A stretch of 64,000 nt of DNA, taken from contig JAZAYU010000061.1 of the NCBI GenBank assembly GCA_038501625.1, positions 174,803-238,802 on the forward strand, given 5' to 3'. The DNA is from Corbicula japonica (Eukaryota; Mollusca; Bivalvia; Venerida; Cyrenidae). Below are positions 44,516-55,975 of the stretch, one piece after another (the first letter of the stretch is position 1; every line of letters begins with the position of its first letter). The translations under genes were made by a program, and so were the position numbers. The notes below the pieces were generated by a model. That model was not told the origin of the DNA. It worked only from the letters and a program-made list of their open reading frames with translations, and did not search any database.

Positions 44516-44902
44516 ACCTATTCTGGATTTACAAATCTGCTTTCTGACCTACCTTAAAAATAATTATAGCATTTGAAACTTGTATTAAAACTCTGACAAA
44601 AACAAATTAATATAATATATTGATTTTGTGACAATCTTATCTTAAATGCTTTGCATAAATTATATTCAATATTTTTTTGAGATAAATAGTAATTAATGCT
44701 TTATTGCAACCCTATCCAGTGTAATGCAATACCTTAAATCGTACATTTTTCTATAATTGCATTTTCTCTTTGATTATAGTTCAGATGATAACCTATCATT
44801 TCTTTTCTTCTATTATTAACCATCTGCACTCAAGTTTTCTCACAGCATCTTGCATTTACAATAGTTCATTGTCGAAAATGCTATGTGCAGCTATCTCTTT
44901 AG

Positions 44903-45523
44903 TTCATGGGATCTGGCTGTTATCCCAAAATGACAAGTGTAGATCCAGATCAGCCAGCACAACTGTTCTGCCTGATCAGGATCTACCCTGTTCACACTAT
45001 ATTCATTAGGTTATTTCTGATCAGGTAGTGAATAGGGTAAATCCAGATCAAACTGTACAGATGTGCCAGCTGAGCAGTATCTACATTCACTGTGGGGAAT
45101 CACATGATCAAAATAATCTCTAAGCTATATGGAAATTTTGAATTTTGTGAATTTTTCATTTCTGAGTTGCACAAATAGAATTTATAAATGTACTATCATA
45201 TGACCACAGACTATATGTTTTATACTACAACTGCTAACAAGTGTTTTGTTTAGAATTTTACCCATTACCTCTGCAGTGCCATGTTTTATAGTGCTTGGGT
45301 GTTCTAAATTATGAGTAAGAGGTCATGAGCGAAATATTGTCAGTATAATTATACCTTCCAGTAGGCATATGATAAGCTACATAATAAAGCTTCACACAAA
45401 CCATGGACAAAATATACTTCATTTTTCATTGTTTTACATTTGTTTAGAGATTATTTTGATCATGTGATTCCCCATAGTGACATTTGCCACACACGATAAC
45501 ACCCATATATATGGAGTAAATGG
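44903..45523 (-). mobile_element. TTAA MITE, alternate-end subfamily, with a CACT-ended insertion
   Basis: The left end TTCATGGGATCTGGCTGTTA matches the end at 31053. It contains AAGTGTAGATCCAGATCAGC and the spacer TTAGGTTATTTCTGATC. It is split at 45087 and resumes at 45480-45523 (ACATTTGCCACACACG). Confidence 0.8.
45088..45479. mobile_element. 392-bp CACT-ended inverted-repeat element
   Basis: Inverted ends CACT(G/A)TGGGGAATC continue ACATGATCAAAATAATCTCT, about 36 bp with one difference. A 5-bp duplication ACATT lies at 45083-45087 and 45480-45484, inside host MITE sequence. The CACT start recalls CACTA elements, but those make 2-3 bp duplications, so the superfamily is open. The interior is AT-rich and non-coding. 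Confidence 0.85.
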
Positions 45524-45900
45524 CTATTTATTATAGTCTATTGAAGTTAGTAATATTTGTTTTACTTACTTTTTTCTACACATAATGTATTCCATTCCAA
45601 TCCATCACCGATTTTTATTATCCATCAATGTACCTCATTTATTTCTTCATAACTCCATCAGTGTTGCAGTCCTCGTTCATGCAAGATCCTGTCAAAAAAA
45701 GGAAGAGGTTTCTTATTTGGGAACATGCTATACACATTCTGTCTTTGAGACTCATAAATGCTGAATAAACACCAAATAAAAAGTCAAAGCAGCAATCAAA
45801 GAAAATGTCTTTCTTGACCAGTGATGTATGTTCAAATTAAAACAATAGGTTTGTTAAGATTTCACCTGTTAAACACTGCTTGCATCCAGAGTATATCTAT

Positions 45901-46070
45901 GCCCAAGATCATAAAACTACTCTATGCCCAAGATCATAAAACTAAAGCTATTGACCAGTCTAAAATCTCAAGCATCTGATTGACTGAAATGAAGATTTGT
46001 TTCCAGTTCAGCTTATCAGAAAGTTGAGATAAGAGACTGGTCTCCAATCTCAGTTTCATGATCTTGGGCC
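45901..46070. mobile_element. 145-bp foldback relative with duplicated end
   Basis: GCCCAAGATCATAAAACTA occurs twice at the left end (45901 and 45926). The arms are diverged (AAGATC for AAGGTT). Flanks CTAT and CTAG are consistent with a 4-bp duplication. Confidence 0.75.
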
Positions 46071-46138
46071 CTAGATCAGTTTCTGCATAATGTGCAGGCA
46101 AATCATGTCTAATAGTCATGCTCAATAAATTCATTTAA

Positions 46139-46372
46139 CCCTTTCCTGTATAGATACGCATATTTACGCATGTGCGACCAGTGTAGATCCAGATCAGCCG
46201 GCACATCCGTGCCGTCTGATCAGGATCTGCACTGGTCGCATTTTGGTCATAAATAAGATAATGAATCAAAAAGCGAACAGTTTAGATCCTGATCAGACGG
46301 CACGGATGTGCCGGCTGATCTGGATCTAAACTGTTCGCCCTAGCAATAAAGGTGTATCTGTACAGGAAAGGG
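46139..46372 (-). mobile_element. TTAA MITE, intact reference copy
   Basis: 234 bp, TTAA at 46135-46138 and 46373-46376. It has three parts. (1) Ends CCCTTTCCTGTA/TACAGGAAAGGG form a terminal inverted repeat. (2) Hairpin I has arms GCGACCAGTGTAGATCC and its complement around CGGCACATCCGTGCCG. (3) Hairpin II has arms GCGAACAGTTTAGATCC and its complement around the same core. A spacer with GGTCATAAATAAGATAATG separates them. The two hairpins share the GATC, CCGGCAC and GTGCCG core, so one arose from the other. TTAA targets with CCC ends fit piggyBac-type MITEs (inference). No coding capacity. Confidence 0.94.
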
Positions 46373-46379
46373 TTAAAGG

Positions 46380-47010
46380 GTTCCCTTTACTCCACGAGTG
46401 TGTTGTCATGAGCATTATAATTTGAAAGTTTAATGACGAAATATTGAGAACCAGTAATGTTATAGCAAACGTTAAGTTTTCTTTTAAAATTCCAAGTAAA
46501 AAAAGCTGCATAACTCCATCCAATGTGAACTTGACTTAAAGAACTTTGCATTATCACAAGTGTGTTGTTATAAGCAATATAATTGGAATGTTTCATGAAG
46601 AAATATTTGGAAATGGCTAAGTTATAGCCAATGTTATGTTTTCATTCAAAAATCGAAGTAAAAAAGGAGCATTACTCCATTAAAAGGAACCGTGACCTTA
46701 AGAATTTGGCATGATCATGAGTGTGTTGTTATAAGCAATAAAATTGGCAAGTTTCATGAAGAAATATTGAGAAATGGCAAAGTTATAGCCAACGTTTAAT
46801 TTTTGTGTCAAAATCCAAGTACAAAAAGAGCCATAACTCCATCAAATGTGACTTTGACCTAAAGAATTTGGCATGATCACAAGCATGTTGTCATAATGAC
46901 AATTCAATTTAAAAGATTCATGAAGAAATATTAAGAAATGGCAAAGTTAAAGCCAACGCTAAGTTTTCATGAAGCACGGACAGACGCATGGACAGACAGA
47001 CAGACAGACA
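46380..47010 (+). mobile_element. Pearl-like element, four core units
   Basis: Units of about 150 bp with AAAAAGAGCCATAACTCCAT, GTGACTTTGACCTAAAGAAT, TTGGCATGATCA and CATGAAGAAATATT. The end has CGGACAGACGCATGGACAGA and (CAGA)n at 46978-47008. The terminal hairpin seems missing. Confidence 0.65.
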
Positions 47011-47505
47011 AACAATAGATTTTTTCTTCTGATCTTTGCACTGTCATGCATGTTCGTCAACAGTTATATAAATGTTTCAAAATGTAATGTAATAATGGTA
47101 ACTGTAGACAGCCCTTTATTTAATGACAAAATTAGGAATAAATTTTTTAAACAAGTTGTAATTATATATTTGCCAACATTGATAATATGGCATTATCAGT
47201 TTTATACTAAAAAATGGTAGAAAATGATATAGCTGGAACTGAAAAATAACCCATATGTGAAACTATCAAATACAATTACTAACATTAGTTGAATATTATT
47301 GTCTAGGAGTGTGAAGGGTATAGTTATATGTTTTTTTTTCAGTCTTTGGAAACAGCAGCAGTTTTTAAAAAAAACAAACTATAATTTTAGCTTAAAATAT
47401 CATTCTAGTTTTGCATGTCTATGAATTGCTCATTTAAGTTTCTTTTTCCAGCTGACATTATTGCAAAATATTAAGCTTAAATTATGTTTACCACAAAACT
47501 TGATA
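47011..47505. other. Unassigned AT-rich DNA
   Basis: No gene or element recognised. An acceptor-like TTCTTTTTCCAG at 47440-47451 has no matching downstream donor. Confidence 0.4.
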
Positions 47506-48590
47506 TTTATGTCTCCTCCCCTCTGGGGGAGACATATTGTTTTTGCCTTGTCCGTCTGTCTGTCTGTCCGTCTGTCACACTTCATTTCCGCTCAATAACT
47601 CGAGTACCCTTTGACCCAGAGCCTTCAAACTTCATAGGGTGATAGCCCTTATTGAGTCGAAGAACCCTATTGATTTTGGGTTCAGTAGGTCAAAGGTCAA
47701 GGTCACAGGGGCCCGAAGTGTGAAAATCGTTTCCGCTCAATAACTCGAGTACCCTTTGACCCAGAGCATTCAAACTTCATAGGGTGATAGCCCTTATTGA
47801 GTAGAAGAACTCTATGATTTTGGGGTCAGTAGGTCAAAGGCCAAGGTCACAGGGGCCCGAAGTGTGAAAACTGTTTCAGCTCAATAACTCGAGTACCCTT
47901 TGACCCAGAGCATTCAAACTTCATAGGGTGATAGCCCTTATTGAGTAGAAGAACCCTATTGATTTTGGGGTCAGTAGGTCAAAGGTCAAGGTCACAGGGG
48001 CTCGGTGTGAAAACCGTTTCCGCTCAATAACTCGAGTACCCTTTGACCCAGAGCCTTCAAACTTCATAGGGTGATAGCTCTTATTGAGTAGAAGAACCCT
48101 ATTGATTTTGGGGTCAGTAGGTCAAAGGTCAAGGTCACAGGGGCCCGAAGTGTGAAAACCATTTCCACTCAATAACAGGAGTTCTATTTCTCCCAGAGCA
48201 TTCAAACTTAATACGATGGATGTCCTTATTGAGTAGAGGACTCCTATTGATTTTGGGGTCAGTAGGTCAAAGGTCAAGGTCACAGGGGCCCGATGAGTGA
48301 AAATGGTTTCCTCTCACTAACTGGAGTTTTATTTTACCTAGAGCCTACAAACTTCATACAATGGTTGCTGTTACAGCCTTGAAGAACCCTGTTGACTTTG
48401 GGGTATTTAGGCCAGACTTCAACACCACAGGGGCCCGTAGAGTTAATATATATATATATGTGCATGTTCATTATACCATAATAAATGACACAGGCTTCCG
48501 TTTCAAAAAGGTGATATCACTTCCTTGGCCTTCATTCAATAGGGCGATGGGGGGAGACATGCGTTTTTCACAAAAACAGATTCTAGTTTA
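47506..48590 (-). mobile_element. Pearl-like element on the minus strand, about seven units
   Basis: The plus-strand left edge holds the terminal hairpin (ATGTCTCC, CCCCTCTGGGGG, GAGACAT) and then (GTCC/GTCT)n at 47550-47577. Units of about 145 bp follow with CGCTCAATAACTCGAGTACC, CTTTGACCCAGAGC, CTTCATAGGGTGATAGC and AGGTCAAAGGTCAAGGTCAC. The right edge has GGGGGGAGACATGCG. Reading on the minus strand gives the usual order core, microsatellite, hairpin. The first four units are nearly identical and the last two diverged. Confidence 0.7.
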
Positions 48591-48622
48591 AAAATATTAA
48601 TGTTAAATGTCATCAAATTTAA

Positions 48623-48852
48623 CCCTTTACACCAGGTATATGCAATTTAACATGTGTGCTACCAGTGTAAATCCAGATCAGCTGGAATATCCAAGTGGTA
48701 TGATCAGAATCTGCACTGTTGTCTTTTGATTCGTAACGTAATTTCGGACCAAAAAGTGACCAGTGCAGATCCAGATCAGACAGCACAGATGTGCCAGATG
48801 ATCTTGATCTAACTGGTCACACATGCAATAAAATGTCTATATCGCATAGACA
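48623..48852 (-). mobile_element. TTAA MITE, diverged complete copy
   Basis: TTAA at 48619-48622 and 48853-48856. The hairpins are recognisable (GCTACCAGTGTAAATCC and AGTGACCAGTGCAG), with many substitutions and altered ends (CCCTTTACACC). Confidence 0.8.
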
Positions 48853-48856
48853 GTTA

Positions 48857-49815
48857 AAAAGCATTCTAAAGGAATACGTTTTATTTTGTATCACCTTCTA
48901 GGTAGTATTCTTACTGTATTGACAAAGATGACAAATTATCTGAAAACAAATCTCCTGTAAATTTAAATGATTTTACATTACCAAACTAAAAACAGCAGCT
49001 GCAATCATCAGATACTTAGTCATCTCTTTTTTGCATCTCTTTTTGTACAACTTTCAATTTTCATATTGATTATAAAAATCACCAATATTTTAAAGCAGAA
49101 TAAAAAAGGTCAATTTCTTTTGCTTAAAGGCAGTCGCTACAGTTTTTTAAAACGAGTATTAAACTACTGTACCACCGCCTAGTAAATACAATGATTAAAA
49201 CACAGTTCACGGTCCAATCTGTGTTTTATACTAAATGCGTAATTCTCACAACGAAAATCTTTTTACGCACGAATAAAGTGAAATATTCGTTGAAGATATT
49301 TTGGTCTTTTTGCAATAATAATTGAATAATGTGTTCCAAAAAGGGTAGGTTTATATAAAAAAAAAGGCTTATGTAAAATGACTTCCGTCTTCTGGGTGTT
49401 TGAAAACTGGCAGTTGAATGTTTCGTCTGACAAAAAATGATACTAGTTTCAGGGTTATGAACCAAAAGTGCGAGAAATTGTGACCCGATGTAGGGTCTGA
49501 TGTTAATTATACCCCTGAAGACGTTTTGAAAGACCAAAGAATCATTGAACTTGGTACCTTGTCAAATCAATAAAAAATATGTACTAACGGTAATTGTTAA
49601 CACGAACTGGTCCTGTCATACACCGTATGAAACCATTGTTCAATGTGCTTACTGCCTCCCAAGCTTACAGATAAAGTCTTGATCTGCAGAAGTTGCATAG
49701 AACTTAAAATGCTTAGTGCTTTATTATGTTCAAACAAAATAATAGGTGTGCAAGTTAATATTCAATTTAAAATGCTTATATATACAGGAATTTCGACCGA
49801 CTTCTGAATTTCGTA
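48857..49815. other. Unassigned DNA with somewhat higher CpG
   Basis: A 103-codon minus-strand frame (49537-49226) is open, but its residue composition is that of AT-rich noise and no homology is recognised. ACTTCCGTC at 49381 and several CpGs make a weak promoter candidate. Confidence 0.35.
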
Positions 49816-49817
49816 CT

Positions 49818-50755
49818 AACTGTAAGCAGAACACATGTGTCGCCTGCTTGCAAAAAGTTGAAATGTGGGCCTGTCTATTATCACATAAGATAAAAAAGAT
49901 GTAATAATTGCAATACTACAATATTACAAAGTTATAAGCAATTAAGTTTCAGGTTAAAGTTAACTGAAAGGGGCATAACAAATGAATTTGTTCATGAAGA
50001 TGATATATTCTAATTATTATGTTAACAGGATAAGGACTTTCAAAATTATAGGCAATATTAAATTTCATATTTAAGTCATTTGAAAGGAGCATAACTCAAA
50101 ACATAGTGAAACTGGAGTTATCATTCTTGTTGTCAGAGATGGTTTTGTTCATGCAGATATTATATTCCACATATTTATTTAATAGGATAAGGACTTTCAA
50201 TGTTACAGGCAACATTAAGTTTCACATTTAAGTCATTTAAAAGGAGTAGAACTCAAAAAATAGTGAAACTTGAGTTATTAATCTTCTTGGCACAGATGGC
50301 TTTGTTCATGCAGACGAAGTATTAAGTTAATAGGACTATTACTTTGAAAGTTATATGCAACATTAAGTTTCATATTAAAGTCATTTCAAAGGGGCATAAC
50401 TCAAAAACTAAGGAAACAGGAGTTATCATTCTTATTTTAAAAATAGACTTTGTTCATGCAGATCATATGTCCCCAGTATTAAGTTGATAGGACAAGGACT
50501 TTCAAACTCATAAACAATATTAAGTTTCATAATAAAGTTTCATATTAAAGTCATTGAAAAGGGGCATTACTCAAAAAATAGTGAAAGAGGAGTTATCGAT
50601 CTTGTTGTCAAAGATGGCTTTGTTCATGCAGATGATATATCCCCAGTATTAAGTTAATAGGGCAAGTACTCTTAAAGTTATAGGCAACATTAAGTTTCAT
50701 ATTAAAGTTTGGGGACTACCGGACGACAGCGCAGCTGCCGCCGACGAAAAAATAA
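49818..50755 (+). mobile_element. Pearl-like element, five to six diverged units
   Basis: The left part has AGAACACATGTGTCGCCTGC and TTGCAAAAAGTTGAAATGTG. Core units carry AAAGGGGCATAACTCAAAA, GGAGTTATCATTCTTGTTG and GGCAACATTAAGTTTCATA. The right tract CCGGACGACAGCGCAGCTGC, CGCCGACGAA corresponds to the GAC tract of the element at 14060. Confidence 0.68.
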
Positions 50756-50997
50756 TACATCATATTTATTTGTTTAAGGGTTCTTACCAGTTTATATTAT
50801 ATATTGAAAAACACTTATTAAATACAAAATAGAAGTTCGTGCATTTGATGTAATACAGCATCCAGCATCAAGTACAATATAAAAATAACAAAGATCTATA
50901 GGAAAAATGCACAGGTGTTCATAGCAAATGTAAAGTGGGTTCAATGTACATACATTGTAACAACTCCTGAAGTTTTTCCAGGCAATTATACGCTTAA

Positions 50998-51230
50998 CCC
51001 TTTCCTGTATAGATACACCATTATTGCTAGGGCAAACAGTTTAGATCCAGATCAGCCGGCACATCCATGCCACCTGATCAGGATCTAAACTGTTCGCTTT
51101 TTTATTTATTAAGTTATTTCTGACCAAATGCGACCAGTGCAGATCCTGATCAGACGGCACGAATGTGCCAGCTGATCTGGATCTACACTGGTCACACATG
51201 CATAAAAATGTGTATATATCAAGGAAAGGG
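50998..51230 (+). mobile_element. TTAA MITE, complete copy
   Basis: 233 bp, TTAA at 50994-50997 and 51231-51234. Both hairpins are intact. The end is ATCAAGGAAAGGG. Confidence 0.92.
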
Positions 51231-51539
51231 TTAAAAAAGTACACATCAGGTCGTGCATTTCTTAAGTTTTAATAATTGAAGTTAATGCAATCAGTATTAC
51301 ACGTTTCGATTCCTTATCAGGTAATTCTTTAACAAAATTTTCTGTACATAATAAAAATAATTTGATGGTAAAGACCGTGATGTTTTTACTTATCAGTTAT
51401 TTATAGCAGCGCTCCGAATCTCTTTTTCCACATCTATGCATCCTTTTAACGAGCATTATGTATACAATAACAAATTTCTTGATTAAGTGATTAAGTGAGT
51501 TCGCACTGATTTTATTTTGTCAAAAGGATTTGCAAGTAG

Positions 51540-51790
51540 GTATCAAGGGAAAACAAGAAGCTGTGTTCGGAAAACACATATGCCCCCGGTAGCGAAGTTT
51601 GTAACGATACAAATTTTAAACGATAGCACAGTGTTAAAACTGCAACTAAAATCACAAGTTAGTTCTAAATAATGAAAATAACCGTCTGGTGCCAGAACCT
51701 GTACATGAAAAGAATTTATCATAACAAGAGCCAGTCGGAAACGACTGCACGCTCGACTATTCGAAGTCAGACATATTTAAGCACATTTAA
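51540..51790. repeat. Two dispersed-repeat heads
   Basis: AGAAGCTGTGTTCGGAAAAC, ATATGCCCCCGG (51556-51592) and ACAAGAGCCAGTCGGAAACG, ACTGCACGCTCGACTATTCG (51723-51763) are motifs I recall from common bivalve dispersed repeats. Neither shows a clear second end. The identification is from memory. Confidence 0.45.
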
Positions 51791-51990
51791 AACTGGGCTT
51801 CATTTAAACTGGGAGTGATTCAGGAGTTTATGACACCCAACACACACACATGAACAAAAGTTTCTTATGTGAGGAAATTATTTGATGATTTAGCTTGGGC
51901 CGAGTCTAACCGCTAAATCTTTTTGGTTGTTTTAATGCTTTGTGTTAAATTAGTGTAGTTGAACGGAAAAGTCCAAGGAATTCCTTCAAA

Positions 51991-52035
51991 TGGTATATAA
52001 GCAAGTGCCGTTCATTGACACAAGGCAGTCTGTTT
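51991..52035 (+). promoter_or_regulatory. TATA-type core promoter candidate
   Basis: TATATAA at 51994-52000 with GGCAGTCTG about 25-30 bp downstream as a possible initiator. The following DNA (52035-53105) is transcript-like in base use, contains an 86-88 bp repeat array, and ends near AATCAATAAATT. It could be a solo LTR or the start of an unknown transcript. The LTR ends cannot be fixed. Confidence 0.3.
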
Positions 52036-52174
52036 CTGAGAGTCGAGGTGTTCACATCGTTGAATTTGGATTCAGCATTGGTCTGCATTATAGGTCCAAT
52101 ATAGTACAACTCTGTACTAGGGCATATTGACCGGGTTGTTTCAGTGTGAAAGTATTGGTTGAAGCTAGGGTTGA

Positions 52175-52570
52175 TTTAGACAGTGTCCTCAGACAATTGC
52201 TGGAAACACATGCGTTTGAGACACTTGTAAGGTAGCTTCAGAGTAAGTATCAGGATAGGGATTTTAGATAGTGTCCTCAGACAATTGCTGGAAACACTTG
52301 TGTCTGAGCCACTTATAAGGTAGCTTCAGCAAAAGTGTTGAGGATAGGGTTAGATAGTGACCTCAGACAATTGCTGGAAACACATGCGTCTGAGCCACTT
52401 ATAAGGTAGCTTCAGCATAAGTGTTGAGGATAGGGTTAGATAGTGACCTCAGACAATTGCTGGAAACACATGCGTCTGAGCCACATGTAGTTTGAGAGTA
52501 AGAGTTGAGAATAGGGTTTTAAATAGTGTCTTCAGACAATTGCTGGAAACACATGCGTCTGAAACACTAT
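52175..52570. repeat. 86-88 bp tandem array, five units
   Basis: CCTCAGACAATTGCTGGAAA, CACATGCGTCTGAGCCAC recurs at 52187, 52275, 52361, 52447 and 52530. Within each unit GTCTGAG and CTCAGAC can pair around CAATTG, so each unit forms a stem-loop. Confidence 0.9.
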
Positions 52571-53219
52571 TGTTCAACAGGCTAGGCTAGATTTTAGTGT
52601 TGAAGGTTGTTTGTTTAGGGTTTTGTTTGAATGGTGATTGTTCAAACCGTGTTGAGCATTATTTTGAAATTTGATGTTGCTCAGGTTTGCTTTTATTATA
52701 AGAGTTTGAAACAGTATTGTGGTTCTTATTTGTTTTATTGCTCAGCATATGCGCTGAGATTGTGCTTGAAGTTCGTGTGTGATTGTTTTGTTTCGGACTG
52801 TGATTTTGGTTTGGGTGAGCGGTTGAAACTTTAGTTAGAGATCAATTATTTGTCCAGGTGGTTCATTGCCTTGGGAATATTGTTATATGTTCAGCTGATT
52901 CTTATCCTGATTATTGTGTTTCACCCCAATCATTTCTAAAATCATTGAAATCATTTTGAAGCAAAGTAGCTTAGAAAAATTCATTATATTGTTTAACCAA
53001 AATACATTGCTCAGCCATATATGTTGAAATCATTTTTGAGAGAAAAATTACTATATATCTAAGCTGAGACAAATAGTCTGAGTGCCTTCCGCTCGAGGCA
53101 CGTTACACTTAATCCAAGTTAGGAAATCAATAAATTACAGTTACTTTATTATTGTAGTTTTTTTAGAGGGTTTACACAACCCAGTCCATACACCCCTGAT
53201 CCCACACCCATCAACCCAC
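52571..53219. other. Unassigned DNA
   Basis: A GT-rich plus-strand frame (52631-52834) is open but unrecognised. The end (53190-53219) is C-rich and borders the GT-rich low-complexity tract. Confidence 0.35.
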
Positions 53220-53890
53220 TATCCCTGCCCCACCTATAGTGATGTGGTGGGGTGTGGTGCAGTATAGTAAGGTATGGTATGCTGGTTGCTGTTGTTGGTG
53301 GTGTGGGTGTTGTTGCTGTTGTTGGTATTTTTGTTGGTGTTGGTAATGTTGGTGGTGTTGGTGTTGTTGTTGGTGTAGTTGTCAGTGTTGTTGTTGGTGT
53401 TGTCAGTTGTTGGTGTTGTTGATGCTATTGTTGTTGGTTGTTGGTGTTGTTGATGCTATTGTTGTTGGTGGTGGTGTTGTTGTTGGTGGTGTTGTTGACG
53501 GTGTTGTTGGTGGTGTTGTTGACGGTGTTGTTGGTGGTGTTGTTGACGGTGTTGTTGGTGGTGTTGTTGACGGTATTATTGTTGGTGGTGTGGTGGGGTG
53601 GTGGTGGTGTGGTGTGAGATGTGGTGGTGGGGGGTGGTGGTGGTGTGGGGGGTGGTGGTGTGGTGGTGGTAGTGGTGGTGGGGGTGGTGGTGTGTGGTGT
53701 GGTGTGGTGTGTGGTGTGGTGTGGTGTGGTGTGGTGTGGTGTGGTGTGGTGTGGTGTGGTGTGGTGTGGTGTGGTGTGGTGTGGTGTGGTGTGGTGTGGT
53801 GTGGTGTGGTGTGGTGTGGTATGGTATAGTATAGTATAGTATAGTATAGTATAGTATAGTATAGTATAGTATAGTATAGTATAGTATAGT
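53220..53890 (+). repeat. G-rich to AT-rich low-complexity tract
   Basis: GTT/GGT triplets (53270-53400) are followed by 24-bp units of GTTGTTGGTGGTGTTGTTGA (53400-53580), G-rich GGTGGTGG, then (GGTGT)n pentamers at about 53690-53820 and (ATAGT)n at about 53822-53890. The plus strand is nearly free of C throughout. Long open frames in all three frames on both strands are simple-sequence artefacts. Confidence 0.95.
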
Positions 53891-53984
53891 AACCACTCAA
53901 CACTTTCACCAAAGTATGTTAAGTACATCTGTTTTAAACCTTTTCTATAGAATTACCTTAGAAAAACACTAACAATGAAACTTT

Positions 53985-55110
53985 AACCATAATTTCTAAG
54001 TCTTAATTCTAATTTCTAAGCGAAAAAGGGCAAAAATGAAATAAAACAAGTTAACCATTTATATCCAAGTATAAAATGGGGAGATAATCCCAGAAAAAAG
54101 GTAGCCAGACTTACGTAACTTGTAAGGGTCATCATCTGTGCACTGTTAAGTATGTGTGTAAACTTTAATGCCAGATCTGTTTGTGGATATTGTGAAATAT
54201 CCAACATGCCGAAATAAGTTAACCATTTTCTAAGTACAAAAGGGGAGATAACACCAGAAATAAGGTACCCAGAGTTATGTAACCTGTCAGTGTCATGACC
54301 TGTGAACTGTTAAGTGTGTAAACTTTCATGCCAATGCTCTTGGTAGAAATTGAGAAATATCCAACTTGCCGAAAAATGTTAACCATTTATCTCTAAGTAC
54401 AAATTGGGGGGAAAACTCCGAATTAAGATAGCAAGAGTTATGTAACTTGTTAAGAGTCATACCCTGTGCACTGTATAGTAAGTTTGTAAACTTTCATGCT
54501 AATGATCTTTGTAGAAATGGAAAAATATCCAACTTGCCGAAACAGGTTAACCATTTTTCTAAGTACAAAAAGGGGAGATAACACCAGAAATAAGGTATCC
54601 AGAGTTATGTAACTTGTCAGGGTCATGACCTGTGAACTGTTAAGTAAGTGTGTAAACTTTCATGCCAATGCTCTTGGTAGAAATTGAGAAATATCCAACT
54701 TGCTGAAAAATGTTAACCATTTATCTCTAAGTACAAATTGGGGAGAAAACCCCGAATTAAGATAGCCAGAGTTATGTAACTTGTTAAGAGTCATACCCTG
54801 TGCACTGTATAGTAAGTTTGTAAACTTTCATGCTAATGATCTTTGTAGAAATGGAAAAATATCCAACTTGCCGAAACAGGTTAACCATTTTTTTTAAGTA
54901 CAAAAAGGGGAGATAACACCAGAAATAAGGTACCCAGAGTTATGTAACTTGTCAGGGTCATGACCTGTGAACTGTTTAGTAAGTGTGTAAACTTTCATGC
55001 CAATGCTCTTTGTAGAAATTGAGAAATATCCAACTTGCCGAAAAATGTTAACCGGACGGACGGACAGACGGACGGACGGTTCAATCACTAGATGCCGGGG
55101 GCATAAAAAT
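53985..55110 (+). mobile_element. Pearl-like element, six to seven units
   Basis: Units of about 165 bp with AAAAGGGGAGATAACACCAG, CCAGAGTTATGTAACTTGTC, AACTTTCATGCCAATGCTCT and GAAATATCCAACTTGCCGAA. Two unit types alternate (GGTCATGACCTG and AGTCATACCCTG), giving a two-unit period. The end has CGGACGGACGGACAGACGG at 55052 and the hairpin-like GATGCCGGGGGCATAAAAA. Confidence 0.72.
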
Positions 55111-55413
55111 GGTCACACAGACAGAAAACTGTCAGGTTACTTCAGCTCAATTTTTTTACATTCTTGAGTGCTGATTGCAAAAAGTACTGATGTATCACAA
55201 TAGGGCTTATTAGATATTCTACGAGATTTTTGTAATAAATTCCATCTGTTATGCCACAGTACGAGTTTACCAGAAACAGCATCACAAATAAACAATAAGG
55301 ACAGTGAACCTGTCTCATTATTTCATACCTACAACAATCAATTAAGTTCAATTGAAAAGTCATGCACATGACAAATTTTAAAAATTAATTAAGATTTGAA
55401 TCTTATGACTTAA

Positions 55414-55647
55414 CCCTTTCCTGTACAGATACACCTTTATTGCTAGGGCGAACAGTTTAGATCCAGATCAGCCGGCACATCCGTGCCATCTGATCAGGAT
55501 CTAAACTATTCCCTTTTTGATTCATTAGGTTATTTCTGACCAAAATGCGACCAGTGCAGATCCAGATCAGACGGCACGGATGTGCCGGCTGATCTGGATC
55601 TACACTGGTCGCACATGCGTAAAAATGCGTATCTATCCAGGAAAGGG
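55414..55647 (+). mobile_element. TTAA MITE, complete copy
   Basis: 234 bp, TTAA at 55410-55413 and 55648-55651. Close to the family consensus. Confidence 0.93.
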
Positions 55648-55737
55648 TTAAGGTAAGCTATTTTGCTACTTTTAAGAAATCAATCAATCAGCTTTTGTGC
55701 CCACTTTTACTACACTGTTGAGCCACCAGGGCTTTAA

Positions 55738-55971
55738 CCCTTTCCCGTACAGACACACCTTTATTGCTAAGGCGAACAGTTTAGATCCAGATCAGCCGGC
55801 ACATCTGTGCCGTCTGATCAGGATCTAAACTGTTCGCTTTTTGATTCATTAGGTTATTTCTGACCAAAATGTGACCCGTGCAGATCCAGATCAGACGGCA
55901 CGAATGTGCCGGCTGATCTGGATCTACACTGGTCGCACATGTGTAAAAATGCGTTTTTTTGGAGGAAAGGG
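55738..55971 (+). mobile_element. TTAA MITE, complete copy
   Basis: 234 bp, TTAA at 55734-55737 and 55972-55975. It is in the same orientation as the copy 90 bp upstream and very similar to it. The two right ends differ (CCAGG and GGAGG), so they are separate insertions rather than a simple duplication. Confidence 0.93.
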
Positions 55972-55975
55972 TTAA

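Noticed and set aside
43683..44547. Long open frames on both strands of the 24-bp array
   Set aside because: Both strands are open because the unit is eight codons without stops. Hydrophobic IIWIVAF-type residues are a composition effect, not a membrane protein.
49226..49537. 103-codon minus-strand gene
   Set aside because: The composition matches AT-rich noise; no domain and no splice or promoter support beyond a few CpGs.
51991..53105. Solo LTR retrotransposon
   Set aside because: A TATA box and an AATAAA-like site are present, but no matching TG...CA ends or target duplication could be fixed, so only the TATA candidate is listed.
53403..53928. Threonine/proline/histidine-rich and glycine/valine-rich open frames
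   Set aside because: Simple-sequence DNA open in all frames, with no complexity beyond the microsatellite.
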